Assembly: GCF_947495275.1 (NCBI RefSeq)
Contig: NZ_CANLYL010000003.1
Span: 372,001-436,000, forward strand
Length of the DNA: 64,000 nucleotides
From: an uncultured Roseobacter sp.
GTDB lineage: Bacteria > Pseudomonadota > Alphaproteobacteria > Rhodobacterales > Rhodobacteraceae
Direction: 5' to 3'
Numbering within the stretch: position 1 is the stretch's first letter; the number at the start of each line of letters is the position of its first letter. Made by a program: the position numbers and the translations under genes. The notes below the pieces were generated by a model that was not told where the DNA came from, made no database searches, and was given only the letters and a program-made list of their open reading frames with translations. Positions 45,144-54,192 of this stretch are shown here, piece by piece.

Positions 45144-45848
45144 TCAATCGAATCGATTGATGTCGCCATCTGAATCGAGTGCAGCACGAATCTGGCGCAT
45201 GCCTTGATGCACATCTTCAGCCATGGCAGCCGCCACACCCTCTGCGTCGCGCCTGCTCAGCGCCTCTAAAAGATCTGCGTGTTTGTCGGGCAGGTTCTGT
45301 GTTCCGTACCGCCCGCAGACCACACGCAGGGAAGGTCCAAATCGCAACCACAGCCGATCAACGGTCTCATACAGGATCGGTGCTTTGGCGCTGGCATAGA
45401 GCGCTGCATGAAAGCGGTAGTTCCGGGTCAGATAAGCAGGAATATCACCTTTAGAAATAGCCGAATTGAGCGCGTCATCTTCCGTTTTCAGGGCCGCCAA
45501 AAGTAGGTCATCAGCGCGAAGAGTGGCCAAACGGGCCAACTCCGGTTCAAGGGATTGTCTCATGAAATCAAGTTGTTCAATGCAATTCCCGGTCAACTCC
45601 GGCACAATGACCCGACGGTTCCCCATCATTTTTAATGCGCCATCGGTCGTGAGTCGTCGAATAGCTTCGCGCACTGGCGTCATACCAGCGCCGAGTTCTT
45701 CGACCAGCCCCTGGATCGTGACGGCCTGCCCAGGTGCAAGATCTCCGAACAGGATGCGTGTGCGGAGTTTCTCATAAACATGCTGATGCGCAGGTTGCTT
45801 GGCGCCAGGTAACGGGGCGTGTGATGCCTGATTTCTGAGCAATTGCAT
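45144..45848 (-). CDS. GntR-family regulator, FCD subfamily
   Basis: 234 residues. A winged helix at about 20-85 (HVYEKLRTRILFGDLAPGQA, TPVREAIRRLTTDGAL) is followed by an all-helical FCD ligand-binding domain (about 90-225) with metal-type residues in RNYRFHAALY and the late HADLLEAL. It probably represses the polyamine genes on both sides and responds to a polyamine-derived acid. The start at 45848 is chosen by fit; the 47-codon extension runs into the palindromic control region. Its ribosome site is weak. Confidence 0.9.
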   Translation of the reverse strand: MQLLRNQASHAPLPGAKQPAHQHVYEKLRTRILFGDLAPGQAVTIQGLVEELGAGMTPVREAIRRLTTDGALKMMGNRRVIVPELTGNCIEQLDFMRQSLEPELARLATLRADDLLLAALKTEDDALNSAISKGDIPAYLTRNYRFHAALYASAKAPILYETVDRLWLRFGPSLRVVCGRYGTQNLPDKHADLLEALSRRDAEGVAAAMAEDVHQGMRQIRAALDSDGDINRFD

Positions 45849-45876
45849 AGGCCGTCTTTCGTCTTCGAAAGTGATA

Positions 45877-45956
45877 CAAGGCACATGCCTTGCACAGGTT
45901 GAGTTCGCATGAAAGCATAAAGCATCTTGCCGAATTAGGCAAAACTTGATCAAATT
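45877..45956. promoter_or_regulatory. Cluster of palindromes in the GntR-potF control region
   Basis: Three palindromes lie within 80 bases: CAAGGCA-CA-TGCCTTG (45877-45892), TTGCC-N6-GGCAA (45927-45942), and TTGATCAA (45946-45953) that begins the TGATCAAATT shared with 45126. They separate the divergent GntR and potF-like genes and are likely operators. Confidence 0.55.
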
Positions 45957-46001
45957 CATCCGAACCGGGATGAACCCGGTCGGTATCAACGGGAGTATGA
46001 T

Positions 46002-47084
46002 ATGAACAAGCTCATGACGAGCAGCGCCCTACTGGCGCTTTGCACGACAACGGCACTGGCTGAGGAAGTGCGCGTCTACAACTGGTCCGACTACATTGAC
46101 GAAGCGCTTTTGGAGAAGTTTGAATCCGAAACCGGGATTGACCTGATTTACGATGTTTTTGACAGCAACGAGGTTTTGGAAACAAAAATGCTGGCGGGCG
46201 GATCTGGTTATGACGTGGTTGTGCCGTCAGGCACGTTTCTGCAACGCCAGATCGCTGCGGGCGCGTTCCAGAAACTGGATGCGTCAAAGCTCCCGAACCT
46301 CAGCAACATGTGGGAGACCGTGGAAACGCGGACCGCACAATACGATCCGGACAACGCTTATTCGATCAACTACATGTGGGGCACTACCGGGATCGGTGCC
46401 AATGTGAACAAGGTTCAGGAATTGCTGGGGGCTGATGCACCAATTGGCTCGCTGAACCTGCTGTTCGATCCTGCGAGCATGGAAAAACTGTCGGAGTGCG
46501 GCGTGCATTTTCTTGATGCTCCGTCAGAAATGATCCCCGCTGCTTTGAAATACATCGGCGAAGACCCCGACAGTCACGATCCCGATGTCATCGCCAAGGC
46601 CGAACCCGTATTGGCGGCAATTCGTCCTTATGTGCAGAAGTTCCATAGCTCTGAATACATCAACGCCTTGGCCAACGGTGATATCTGCGTGGCATTCGGG
46701 TGGTCCGGAGATATTCTGCAGGCGCGTGATCGTGCGGCAGAAGCCGACAATGGCGTGGAAATCGTTTACAATGCTCCTTCAGAGGGGGCTTTGATGTGGT
46801 TTGACCAAATGGCTATCCCTGTAGATGCGCCGAACCCCGAAGCCGCCCATGTCTTCTTGAACTTTATTATGGACGCGCAAAACATGGCGGATGCGTCCAA
46901 CTATGTTTATTACGCGAACGGCAATGAGGCGTCGCAACCGATGCTGGCGGAGGATGTGATCGGCGACCCGGCGATTTACCCTGACGAGGCGACATTGGCC
47001 AATCTTTACACGACGACGCCATACCCCGCGAAAGTGCAGCGGACAGTCACCCGCCTCTGGACCAAGATCAAATCCGGTACCTGA
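46002..47084 (+). CDS. potF: Putrescine-type periplasmic binding protein, PotF-like
   Basis: 360 residues with a signal peptide (LMTSSALLALCTTTALA, cleaved near 20). The mature start EEVRVYNWSDYIDEALLEKF is that of PotF/SpuD putrescine and spermidine binders, as is ANGDICVAFGWSGDILQARD. It is the first gene of a complete PotFGHI-type operon (46002-51334). A strong terminator-like hairpin follows it, which would give more binding protein than membrane parts. GGGAG lies before the ATG. Confidence 0.92.
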   Translation: MNKLMTSSALLALCTTTALAEEVRVYNWSDYIDEALLEKFESETGIDLIYDVFDSNEVLETKMLAGGSGYDVVVPSGTFLQRQIAAGAFQKLDASKLPNLSNMWETVETRTAQYDPDNAYSINYMWGTTGIGANVNKVQELLGADAPIGSLNLLFDPASMEKLSECGVHFLDAPSEMIPAALKYIGEDPDSHDPDVIAKAEPVLAAIRPYVQKFHSSEYINALANGDICVAFGWSGDILQARDRAAEADNGVEIVYNAPSEGALMWFDQMAIPVDAPNPEAAHVFLNFIMDAQNMADASNYVYYANGNEASQPMLAEDVIGDPAIYPDEATLANLYTTTPYPAKVQRTVTRLWTKIKSGT

Positions 47085-47099
47085 TCGGAACATCAGAAC

Positions 47100-47128
47100 G
47101 GGCGGAGCCATCATGCTCCGCCCTTTTT
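47100..47128 (+). terminator. Strong partial terminator after potF
   Basis: GGGCGGAGC (47100-47108), loop CATCAT, GCTCCGCCC (47115-47123), then T5. It is an intrinsic terminator inside the operon, 15 bases after potF, and probably sets a high ratio of binding protein to transporter. Confidence 0.85.
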
Positions 47129-47165
47129 GCATCAGCCCGGCATCCGGGTAAAAGAAGGACCTGAC

Positions 47166-48293
47166 GTGACCCAAGCCGTCTTTGCCCCCTGGGACGACCC
47201 TTCCCAAAAACCGATTATCCGTTTCAACCGAGTGACCAAGCGTTTTGGCGAATTCACCGCGATCGACGACCTGACGCTGGATATTTTCGAGCAGGAATTC
47301 TTTGCGCTTCTTGGCCCATCCGGCTGTGGCAAGACAACGATGATGCGGATGCTGGCCGGGTTTGAAACGCCAACCGATGGAACGATTGAATTGGCGGGTC
47401 AGGACATTGCGCCAGTCCCGCCGAACAAGCGGGCCGTGAACATGATGTTCCAGTCTTACGCGCTTTTCCCCCATTTGAGTGTCTATGAGAATATCGCGTT
47501 TGGTTTGCGCCGGGGGGACATGCCGAAACACGATATTGATGACCGTGTCGCAGAGATGCTCAAACTCACGCGATTGGAAAAGTTTGCCCGTCGCAAACCG
47601 CATCAGATCTCCGGTGGACAGCGGCAGCGCGTCGCCCTCGCGCGCAGTCTGGCGAAGGCCCCGAAGCTGCTGTTGCTCGACGAACCACTCGGGGCGCTGG
47701 ATGCCAAGCTCAGGCAGGCAACGCAGTTCGAGCTTATGGACATCCAGGAAAAGACGGGCACAACCTTTGTGATCGTCACTCATGATCAGGAAGAAGCGAT
47801 GACTGTGGCCAGCCGGGTTGCGGTCATGGACGAGGGGCGTGTCATTCAGGTCGCGACTCCAGAACGCATTTATGAAGCCCCGAATTCTGTTTATGTCGCT
47901 GATTTCATTGGGGATGTGAACATTATTGAAGGTACCGCCAAGGCGTCTGGTGAAGGACGGTTTGATGTCGTTTGGGATGCTGACAAGGAGCCTTTCACGG
48001 CAGCGTCGGAACTGCCGCTTTCTGATGGGCAGACCTGTCATCTGGCGATACGTCCTGAAAAAGTGACCATCAGCGCCGAACGACCCGCTGATGCTGTGAA
48101 TGCCGTCGAAGGCAAAGTGCTTGACATCGCGTATTTGGGCAATCTGTCAACTTATCACGTCGAATTGCCGGGCGGGCAGATCATCAAGGCGCAAACCGCG
48201 AATACTCGGCGTGTTTCGCGACGCGGGTTCACGTGGGAAGACCCGGTTTGGATTTCCTGGACAGCCACCGCCGCAGTCTTGCTGGAACAATGA
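47166..48293 (+). CDS. potG: Putrescine ABC transporter ATP-binding protein, PotG-like
   Basis: 375 residues from a GTG at 47166, with AAGAAGGA 8-10 bases before it. Walker A is GPSGCGKT (50-57), followed by the Q-loop, the signature ISGGQRQR, Walker B LLLLDEPLGALD and the switch His in VIVTHDQEEAM. The C-terminal TOBE-like region follows. It pairs with the two permeases encoded directly downstream. It is separated from potF by the intrinsic terminator. Confidence 0.92.
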   Translation: MTQAVFAPWDDPSQKPIIRFNRVTKRFGEFTAIDDLTLDIFEQEFFALLGPSGCGKTTMMRMLAGFETPTDGTIELAGQDIAPVPPNKRAVNMMFQSYALFPHLSVYENIAFGLRRGDMPKHDIDDRVAEMLKLTRLEKFARRKPHQISGGQRQRVALARSLAKAPKLLLLDEPLGALDAKLRQATQFELMDIQEKTGTTFVIVTHDQEEAMTVASRVAVMDEGRVIQVATPERIYEAPNSVYVADFIGDVNIIEGTAKASGEGRFDVVWDADKEPFTAASELPLSDGQTCHLAIRPEKVTISAERPADAVNAVEGKVLDIAYLGNLSTYHVELPGGQIIKAQTANTRRVSRRGFTWEDPVWISWTATAAVLLEQ

Positions 48294-48321
48294 ATATGCT
48301 TCGCGACAGAGAGGCCTCATA

Positions 48322-49197
48322 ATGCAGAGATTTGCCTTGATCGCGGTGCCCTATGTTTGGCTGCTGGCCTTGTTCCTGGTGCCCTTCATCATCGTTTTCA
48401 AGATTTCGCTATCGGATATCGCGCTCTCCATTCCGCCCTATACACCGACCTTGGAAGATGGATTTGGTCCGTTCTTTGCGGCATTGGATTTCGAGAACTT
48501 CGCGTTCCTGGCGTCGGACGATCTCTACTGGCGCGCCTACGCAAGTTCGCTCCGCATCGCTGCGATCTCGACCTTTCTGACATTACTGGTCGGCTATCCG
48601 ATTGCCTATGCCATGGCACGGGCACCGGAGGAATGGCGACCAACCCTGATGATGCTGGTTATTTTGCCGTTCTGGACGTCTTTCCTGATCCGGGTCTATG
48701 CTTGGATGGGCATCCTGAGCCAAGAGGGGTTTCTCAACCAGTTCCTTCTCTGGACGGGCATAATCTCTGACCCTTTGATGATCCTCAACACCAATACGGC
48801 CGTCTACATCGGGATCATCTACACCTACGTGCCCTTCATGATCCTGCCGATCTTTTCAGCACTGGATCGATTGGATGGCTCTCTGATCGAAGCGGCCGAG
48901 GATTTGGGATGCTCGCGGTTGCAGGCGTTTTGGCTTGTGACCATCCCGCTGTCAAAGAATGGCATCATTGCTGGCAGCTTTCTCGTGTTTATCCCCGCAC
49001 TCGGAGAATTTGTGATCCCGTCTTTGCTGGGTGGTTCCGGCACGTTGATGATCGGCAAGGTCCTCTGGGAGGAGTTCTTCAACAACCGTGACTGGCCGGT
49101 CGCCAGCGCCGTGGCCGTGATCCTGCTGCTGATCCTGATCATCCCAATCATTCTTTTTCAGCGAAACCAACAACGCCAGGCGGAGGAAGAGGCATGA
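48322..49197 (+). CDS. potH: Putrescine ABC transporter permease, PotH-like
   Basis: 291 residues, normal length for PotB/PotH. Six hydrophobic segments begin with VPYVWLLALFLVPFIIVFKI, and the EAA loop is SLIEAAEDLGCSRLQAFWLVT. It forms one half of the membrane channel. The start MQRFALIAVPYVW at 48322 is the first in-frame Met after the ATPase gene; longer frames overlap potG. Its end overlaps potI by four bases. Confidence 0.92.
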   Translation: MQRFALIAVPYVWLLALFLVPFIIVFKISLSDIALSIPPYTPTLEDGFGPFFAALDFENFAFLASDDLYWRAYASSLRIAAISTFLTLLVGYPIAYAMARAPEEWRPTLMMLVILPFWTSFLIRVYAWMGILSQEGFLNQFLLWTGIISDPLMILNTNTAVYIGIIYTYVPFMILPIFSALDRLDGSLIEAAEDLGCSRLQAFWLVTIPLSKNGIIAGSFLVFIPALGEFVIPSLLGGSGTLMIGKVLWEEFFNNRDWPVASAVAVILLLILIIPIILFQRNQQRQAEEEA

Positions 49198-50012
49198 ACA
49201 GGCTGAGTTGGTTCAATGTCACCTCGCTGACACTTGGTTTCGCCTTTCTCTATCTGCCGATGGTCATTCTCGTCATCTACTCGTTCAATGAGAGCAAACT
49301 GGTGACGGTTTGGGCTGGGTTCTCCACCAAATGGTACGGAGAGCTTTTGCAAAACGAGGCGTTTCTGGATGCCGCCTGGGTCACGATCAAGGTGGCAGTC
49401 CTTTCTTCTACCTTCGCGACCGTTCTGGGGACAATGGCAGCCTATGTGTTGGTGCGCGGTGGCCGTTTTCTGGGGCGTACGGTCTTTTCAGGCATGATTT
49501 ATGCTCCGCTGGTTATGCCAGAGGTGATCACGGGTTTGTCTTTGTTGCTACTTTTCATCGGGATTGGCCTCGACAGAGACGTGCTGACGATCGTTCTGGC
49601 ACATACCACATTCTCGATGTGCTATGTCTCGGTCGTTGTTTCTTCTCGGTTGATGACCTTCGACCGTTCGTTGGAAGAGGCGGCACTCGATCTTGGCTGC
49701 TCCAGCTTTGACGCCTTCCGATTGGTCACTTTGCCGATCATAGCGCCCGCCGTCATCTCGGGCTGGCTACTTGCCTTTACGCTCAGTCTAGATGATCTGG
49801 TGATCGCCTCATTTACCGCAGGCCCCTCTGCGACAACGTTGCCCATCAAGATATTCTCCGCTGTGAGGTTGGGTGTGTCGCCCGAGATCAATGCACTGTC
49901 GACGATCATGATTGGCATTGTCACCGTTGGGGTAATTTCGGCCTCACTGGTATCAAAGCGCAATAGTCTGCGTCAGCAGCGGGAAGAACAGGCAGCGGCC
50001 CGGGCGGCATGA
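49194..50012 (+). CDS. potI: Putrescine ABC transporter permease, PotI-like
   Basis: 272 residues with six hydrophobic segments, starting MNRLSWFNVTSLTLGFAFL, and the EAA loop SLEEAALDLGCSSFDAFRLV. It is the second half of the channel. Both permeases here are of ordinary size, in contrast to the enlarged pair in the minus-strand system. It overlaps both neighbours by four bases (ATGA), so the operon is translated as a unit. Confidence 0.93.
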   Translation: MNRLSWFNVTSLTLGFAFLYLPMVILVIYSFNESKLVTVWAGFSTKWYGELLQNEAFLDAAWVTIKVAVLSSTFATVLGTMAAYVLVRGGRFLGRTVFSGMIYAPLVMPEVITGLSLLLLFIGIGLDRDVLTIVLAHTTFSMCYVSVVVSSRLMTFDRSLEEAALDLGCSSFDAFRLVTLPIIAPAVISGWLLAFTLSLDDLVIASFTAGPSATTLPIKIFSAVRLGVSPEINALSTIMIGIVTVGVISASLVSKRNSLRQQREEQAAARAA

Positions 50013-51334
50013 ACCGCATTTTCCCCGAGTACACTTATGGCGCAGGACCGAGAGAGACATGCTGGTGGGACCAGACGTGTACCTTTCCGGATCGAGGCGC
50101 GCTGCTTGGTGAGTACCGCGCAGATGTTGCGATTATCGGCGCTGGTTTTACCGGCCTTTCCGCCGCTTTGCACCTCGCGCGCAACGGTTTGAGAGTTGCC
50201 GTTCTGGAGGCAAATTTTCCCGGATGGGGCGCGTCCGGGCGCAACGGCGGATTTTGCTGTCTCGGTGGTGGCAAAATCGATGATGCGGCACTCGACAAAA
50301 AATTTGGCCAGTCTGAGCGCTTGGCCTACCGGAGCGCCGAAAAGGCTGCTGTGGCGTTGGTCTCGGATTTAATCGATGAATTCAATTGGAACGTTGATCG
50401 TCACTCCAACGGAGAGACTGTGCTGGCGCATAAACCAAAACATATGGATTCACTGAAGATTGACGCTGCCACCGTTGAAGAAAACTATGGTGTTTCGCCA
50501 AAAGTAATTGAAAAAGAGGCGCTTGGTGAGGCCGGGTTGGCGGGTCCGTTTTTCGGTGCGGTCACCAATCCGATTGGTTTTGCGTTGAACCCTGCCAAGT
50601 ATCTGACAGGCTTGAGCAACGCGGCCGAGCGTTTCGGAGCGTTGATATTCCACAACAGCCCCGTCCACACATTGTCAAAAGCCGCATCTCAGTGGCGGCT
50701 TGCTTCGGTAAACGGAGATGTCCTCGCAGAGCAGGTGATCGTAGCTACGAACGGTTATTCATCAGAAAACCTGCCCGATTGGTTGGCTGGACGGTATATG
50801 CCGGGGCAATCGACTGTCCTTGTCACCAGACCGCTCACGATTGACGAGATCTCGGCACAAGGTTGGCATTCTGAACAAATGAGTTACGACACGCGCAATC
50901 TCCTACATTATTTTCGATTGATGCCTGACCGTCGGTTTCTTTTTGGTATGCGGGGCGGCTTGCTATCAGGATCTCATGCAGAAGCGCGTGCACGCCGTAA
51001 GGTGCGACGCGATTTCGAAAAGATGTTTCCGGCTTGGGCCGGTGTTGCCTCACATCACAGTTGGTCTGGCATGGTTTCTCTTGCGCGCAACCGATTGCCA
51101 TTCGTTGGGGAGCTTCCAGACCAGCCCGGCATTTGGGCTGGTATGTGCTATCATGGCAATGGCGTGGCAATGAGTACGTTTTCAGGTAAACTTTTGGCCG
51201 AGTTGATCCTCGGGAAAACCCCTGAAAACTACCCTCTCGCGATGCGCCGACATCTTACCAGATTTCCTTTTGGCCGGTACCGCCGGGTCATCATGCCACC
51301 AGTTTACGCTGGCCTGATGGTGTCCGATCTATAG
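50009..51334 (+). CDS. FAD-dependent amine oxidase (gamma-glutamylputrescine oxidase-like)
   Basis: 441 residues of the DAO family. The FAD-binding motif IIGAGFTGLSAALHLA is at 43-58. The N-terminus PEYTYGAGPRETCWWDQT and the mid-protein region (RYMPGQSTVLVTRP) are typical of PuuB-like oxidases that deaminate gamma-glutamylputrescine. It ends a polyamine-uptake operon, so it probably oxidises the imported amine or its derivative, releasing H2O2 and ammonia. No puuA or puuC gene is in view; glutamylation may be encoded elsewhere, or another amine is the substrate. Confidence 0.85.
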   Translation: MNRIFPEYTYGAGPRETCWWDQTCTFPDRGALLGEYRADVAIIGAGFTGLSAALHLARNGLRVAVLEANFPGWGASGRNGGFCCLGGGKIDDAALDKKFGQSERLAYRSAEKAAVALVSDLIDEFNWNVDRHSNGETVLAHKPKHMDSLKIDAATVEENYGVSPKVIEKEALGEAGLAGPFFGAVTNPIGFALNPAKYLTGLSNAAERFGALIFHNSPVHTLSKAASQWRLASVNGDVLAEQVIVATNGYSSENLPDWLAGRYMPGQSTVLVTRPLTIDEISAQGWHSEQMSYDTRNLLHYFRLMPDRRFLFGMRGGLLSGSHAEARARRKVRRDFEKMFPAWAGVASHHSWSGMVSLARNRLPFVGELPDQPGIWAGMCYHGNGVAMSTFSGKLLAELILGKTPENYPLAMRRHLTRFPFGRYRRVIMPPVYAGLMVSDL

Positions 51335-51351
51335 CTAACAGGACCGTTGGA

Positions 51352-52014
51352 TTAGACTGGATCGCGCAGTGCTGCGATATCGTTTGAGGTCACAGTGGAG
51401 CCGCCCTGCAGAACAAAGACTGTTTCAGTCCCCTGCCTGCGTGCTTCAGTGATGCGGGTGTAAGTCTCCGCTGCCGTCGTGCCAATTGTTTTGCCAACTG
51501 CGCGACTTTCCACCGCGAAACTGTACATGCCGGAGTCAAAAACCGACCCATCGTCTTTGGTTCCAGTCCATTCAACCGGTGCTGTACCCGTTGTTATCTG
51601 ACGACGTTGTACTTCTTCGCCATTTGCATTGTAAGCAATCAAATATGCTTCATCGGCCCCGGTTTCAGAACGCGCTATGATCGTGACGGGTGCACCGTCA
51701 AACGCAATAGGCGCGGTTGTTCTGGCTTCCATGCCGATCCATCCCGCCATTTGCGCGATATTGCTGGCGCCAAGTTGATTGCCCAGTGCCTCAAGTAGAT
51801 CATTTGAGAGAACCTGCTGTTCGACCATCGAGAATTGCGCGAGCTGAGCGGCGTATTCTGATGAATCAATTGGCTCCAAAGGATCCTGATAGCGCGCCTG
51901 CGCGGTCAGCATCTGCAGGAACGTTTCAAAATCGGATGAGAGAATCGCAGCCGCTGGAGCCGATGAAGCCGCAGCCGCCGCTGATTGTGTCGCTGGAGAA
52001 TTTGTCACTTCCAT
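51352..52014 (-). CDS. flgD: Flagellar hook-capping protein FlgD
   Basis: 220 residues. FlgD caps the growing hook and guides FlgE assembly. The conserved N-terminal block FETFLQMLTAQARYQDPLEP (29-48) followed by SSEYAAQLAQFSMVEQQVL is diagnostic. The FlgD Ig and tudor-like domains follow. The N-terminus is a low-complexity Ala/Ser stretch. Start at 52014 with AAGGAGCG before it. It lies 10 bases downstream of fliK, forming a hook-length pair. Confidence 0.94.
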   Translation of the reverse strand: MEVTNSPATQSAAAAASSAPAAAILSSDFETFLQMLTAQARYQDPLEPIDSSEYAAQLAQFSMVEQQVLSNDLLEALGNQLGASNIAQMAGWIGMEARTTAPIAFDGAPVTIIARSETGADEAYLIAYNANGEEVQRRQITTGTAPVEWTGTKDDGSVFDSGMYSFAVESRAVGKTIGTTAAETYTRITEARRQGTETVFVLQGGSTVTSNDIAALRDPV

Positions 52015-52024
52015 TTGCCGCTCC

Positions 52025-53413
52025 TTAAAGTCGCATGTCCACGCCAGAAGTTGCCACCAACGTGGTCGGTGCAACGTTCATTTCTTCTTCGCCGGCGCTA
52101 TTCGAGTGGTTCGAACCAAATTCCGTGCTGTCACCCTTCGAACTTTCGCCACTTTGCCCTTCATTGAATGCGAAACCGATATTTTCGTAGCCAAGATTTT
52201 GGAATTCACGGGCCAATTGATCGATGTTGCGGCGCATCAGGTCCAGAGTTTCGGGTCGTTCCGCGAGAACGCTCACGGTTATACCTCCCTCGGCGACTGA
52301 AATGCTCAAACGCACGCGACCCAGCTCTTCGGGATTGAGAGATAGTTCAACGGGCCTGTCGGGCAACCGCTGCAGAAACTCCGCCATTTGCCGACCAATC
52401 ATGGCTGGCGTTTCGGGACGTGAGAGCGCTTGCGCCAGAGCGGCAGGTGATGATCCGCGCGCGTCCCAGAGCGCAGGAGAGTCAAGATCAGCAGCAGGTG
52501 CCGTCAGTTCCAACCCGGACAAATCAGCCTGGGCGGAGATTTGCGTCGTTGATTGAGCGACTGGAATTGGCGTCGTACTCACACTTGAGAGCGGATTTTT
52601 AGCGTTGGGTTTAGGTTGCGATGCCTCACCCGTTGGCGCGACCCTCGGCTCTTCATCACCCTTTAGCCGTAGTTCAGACTTCGGTTTTGAGATGCTTTCG
52701 GTCTTCGCCATTAGGTTCGCGCCAGGTGCTGCCTGCTGCGGTTGCTGTGTTGTCGATACTGCGGCCAGGGTGGTTTTTGTCTGGCCACTTTCCGCGCTTG
52801 GTGCAGCGGTTTCAGAAAGTTTTACGGCGGTTTGCTGGTCGAGGCCTTTGGCAGCCTGTTTTTCACCAGTTACTGCATTCGCCGCACCTGCGTTTGCAGA
52901 GTTCACCAAGGGTTTTGCGTCAGCTGGTTTGCTTAAGGATTGCTCACTCAACCCAGATTCTCTTGGTGCAGCAACGGTTCCCTCAGATGTTTTCACATCC
53001 TTCACCTGTTGCGCGAAAGCCGCTTCCAACGTGTCTGTTCCTGGTTTCTTTTCCGGCGTTTGAGATGGGCTCTTGTCTGCAGGCTGCGCGGCAGCGGCCA
53101 GATCATTCTCAGTTTTTTCCAAGTCACCAAATCCGGGATTTGGCAAATCGTCGCCGGTTTCCGCCGTTTCCTCGTTGTTTGCCTTCGCTTCGTTCGAAGC
53201 GTTCTTGTCCGGATCGTTCACCTCTTCGGAAGCCGTACTGGCTTCGTTAACGGATTCATCCGCATAGGCCGTCTCAAAATCGGAATCAGATTGGCCACTA
53301 TTCTTGGGCGTTGTCGCCGCTTTTGCGGCATTCGACGTCTCAGCTCTATCCGCCTTCGGCGTCGGTTGTAACATAGGAATGTCTAGCACAGGCCTCTCCG
53401 GGAGTTCTTCCAC
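52025..53413 (-). CDS. fliK: Flagellar hook-length control protein FliK
   Basis: 462 residues. The first 300 residues are low-complexity (Ala, Ser, Glu, Lys, Pro, Gln), as in FliK molecular rulers. The C-terminal Flg_hook domain is clear: LPDRPVELSLNPEELGRVRL, then SVLAERPETLDLMRRNI and NLGYENIGFAF. It is secreted through the flagellar export gate and switches export from hook to filament. Divergent from the flgJ-like gene. The extreme C-terminal tail is poorly conserved. Confidence 0.93.
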   Translation of the reverse strand: MEELPERPVLDIPMLQPTPKADRAETSNAAKAATTPKNSGQSDSDFETAYADESVNEASTASEEVNDPDKNASNEAKANNEETAETGDDLPNPGFGDLEKTENDLAAAAQPADKSPSQTPEKKPGTDTLEAAFAQQVKDVKTSEGTVAAPRESGLSEQSLSKPADAKPLVNSANAGAANAVTGEKQAAKGLDQQTAVKLSETAAPSAESGQTKTTLAAVSTTQQPQQAAPGANLMAKTESISKPKSELRLKGDEEPRVAPTGEASQPKPNAKNPLSSVSTTPIPVAQSTTQISAQADLSGLELTAPAADLDSPALWDARGSSPAALAQALSRPETPAMIGRQMAEFLQRLPDRPVELSLNPEELGRVRLSISVAEGGITVSVLAERPETLDLMRRNIDQLAREFQNLGYENIGFAFNEGQSGESSKGDSTEFGSNHSNSAGEEEMNVAPTTLVATSGVDMRL

Positions 53414-53441
53414 GTTTCAGGTGCCTTATGACCGATGATAG

Positions 53442-53456
53442 TTACTGCATCTTTAC
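53442..53456. promoter_or_regulatory. TTAC-N7-TTAC box in the fliK/flgJ-like control region
   Basis: TTAC (53442-53445), seven bases, TTAC (53453-53456). It matches six of the eight fixed bases of the CtrA box TTAA-N7-TTAA. It is weak alone, but a similar box lies before the flagellin and fliI/flgB genes. Confidence 0.3.
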
Positions 53457-53504
53457 CGATTTCGCGCATGTTCTGAAAAAATAGATGCAATTGGAGACAC
53501 CCAT

Positions 53505-53786
53505 ATGGCTGCCGTTACGCCCATCGCACCTTCTTCAATGCCTGTGTCGACTCGAGATCAGGCATTGCGTGAAGCCGCGGAGAAACTTGAAGCGAGTTTT
53601 CTTGCAGAAATGTTGAAATCCGCGGGGTTAGGCAAGACCAGCGATCATTTCGGTGGCGGCTCTGGAGAAGATCAGTTCGGGTCTTTTCTGGTTCAGGAAC
53701 AAGCCATGCAAATGGTGAAGGCCGGTGGAATCGGCCTAACCGAATCACTATTTCAAGCCCTGAAGGAGAAACAGGATGAAGCATGA
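53505..53786 (+). CDS. FlgJ-N-terminal-like rod-binding protein (CheL type)
   Basis: 93 residues, matching only the N-terminal rod-scaffold half of FlgJ; there is no muramidase domain. The motif EKLEASFLAEMLKSAG and FGSFLVQEQAMQMVKAGGIG are typical of the rod-binding family (also called CheL in alphaproteobacteria). It would help polymerise the rod through the peptidoglycan, with glycan cutting done by a separate enzyme. It overlaps the flgN-like gene by 11 bases. Confidence 0.87.
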   Translation: MAAVTPIAPSSMPVSTRDQALREAAEKLEASFLAEMLKSAGLGKTSDHFGGGSGEDQFGSFLVQEQAMQMVKAGGIGLTESLFQALKEKQDEA

Positions 53787-54135
53787 AGTTTTCGACGAAG
53801 TTATTGAGGCATTGGACGATGTCTTGGACGCTGAGCGTTCTGCCTTGCTGAATGGCAACATCGATGAAGTTGGTCGATTGCTGGAAAGAAAAGAGGCGCT
53901 CATCGAAGAGTTGGCGCAGCTTGAAGAAGGCTCCGCAGAGTCACTGCAAGAGCTGAATTCCAAAATCAAACGCAACCAGGCGCTCCTCGATCACGCACTT
54001 GAAGGTATTCGCTCTGTCTCACGCCGGCTTGCCGCATTGCGCCGCGTACGTAGCTCCCTTGATACATACGACGAACATGGCACGCGCAAAACCATCGATA
54101 TGTCGTCCGATGGGGTTTTGGAAAAGAGAGCCTGA
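53776..54135 (+). CDS. FlgN-like flagellar export chaperone
   Basis: 119 residues, all-helical with heptad-like Leu/Glu repeats (ALLNGNIDEVGRLLERKEAL). FlgN-type chaperones hold the hook-filament junction proteins FlgK and FlgL before export. Family assignment rests on length, helical layout and the RKEALIEELAQLE stretch, plus flagellar context. It follows the rod-binding gene with a short overlap and precedes flagellin by 209 bases. Confidence 0.75.
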   Translation: MKHEVFDEVIEALDDVLDAERSALLNGNIDEVGRLLERKEALIEELAQLEEGSAESLQELNSKIKRNQALLDHALEGIRSVSRRLAALRRVRSSLDTYDEHGTRKTIDMSSDGVLEKRA

Positions 54136-54177
54136 CTTCGCATTTGTATAAAAACAGAACAACTGGAACTACTCGAT

Positions 54178-54192
54178 TTAAGCACTCGTTAG
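54178..54192. promoter_or_regulatory. CtrA-like box upstream of flagellin
   Basis: TTAA (54178-54181), N7, TTAG (54189-54192): seven of eight fixed bases of TTAA-N7-TTAA. It is 153 bases before the flagellin start. CtrA is an established activator of motility genes in Roseobacter-group bacteria; its use here is inference. Confidence 0.4.

Noticed and set aside
46779-48041. 420-codon minus-strand open frame opposite potG
   Set aside because: It is a shadow of the GC-rich potG coding frame. potG shows all ABC motifs, and the antisense product has none.
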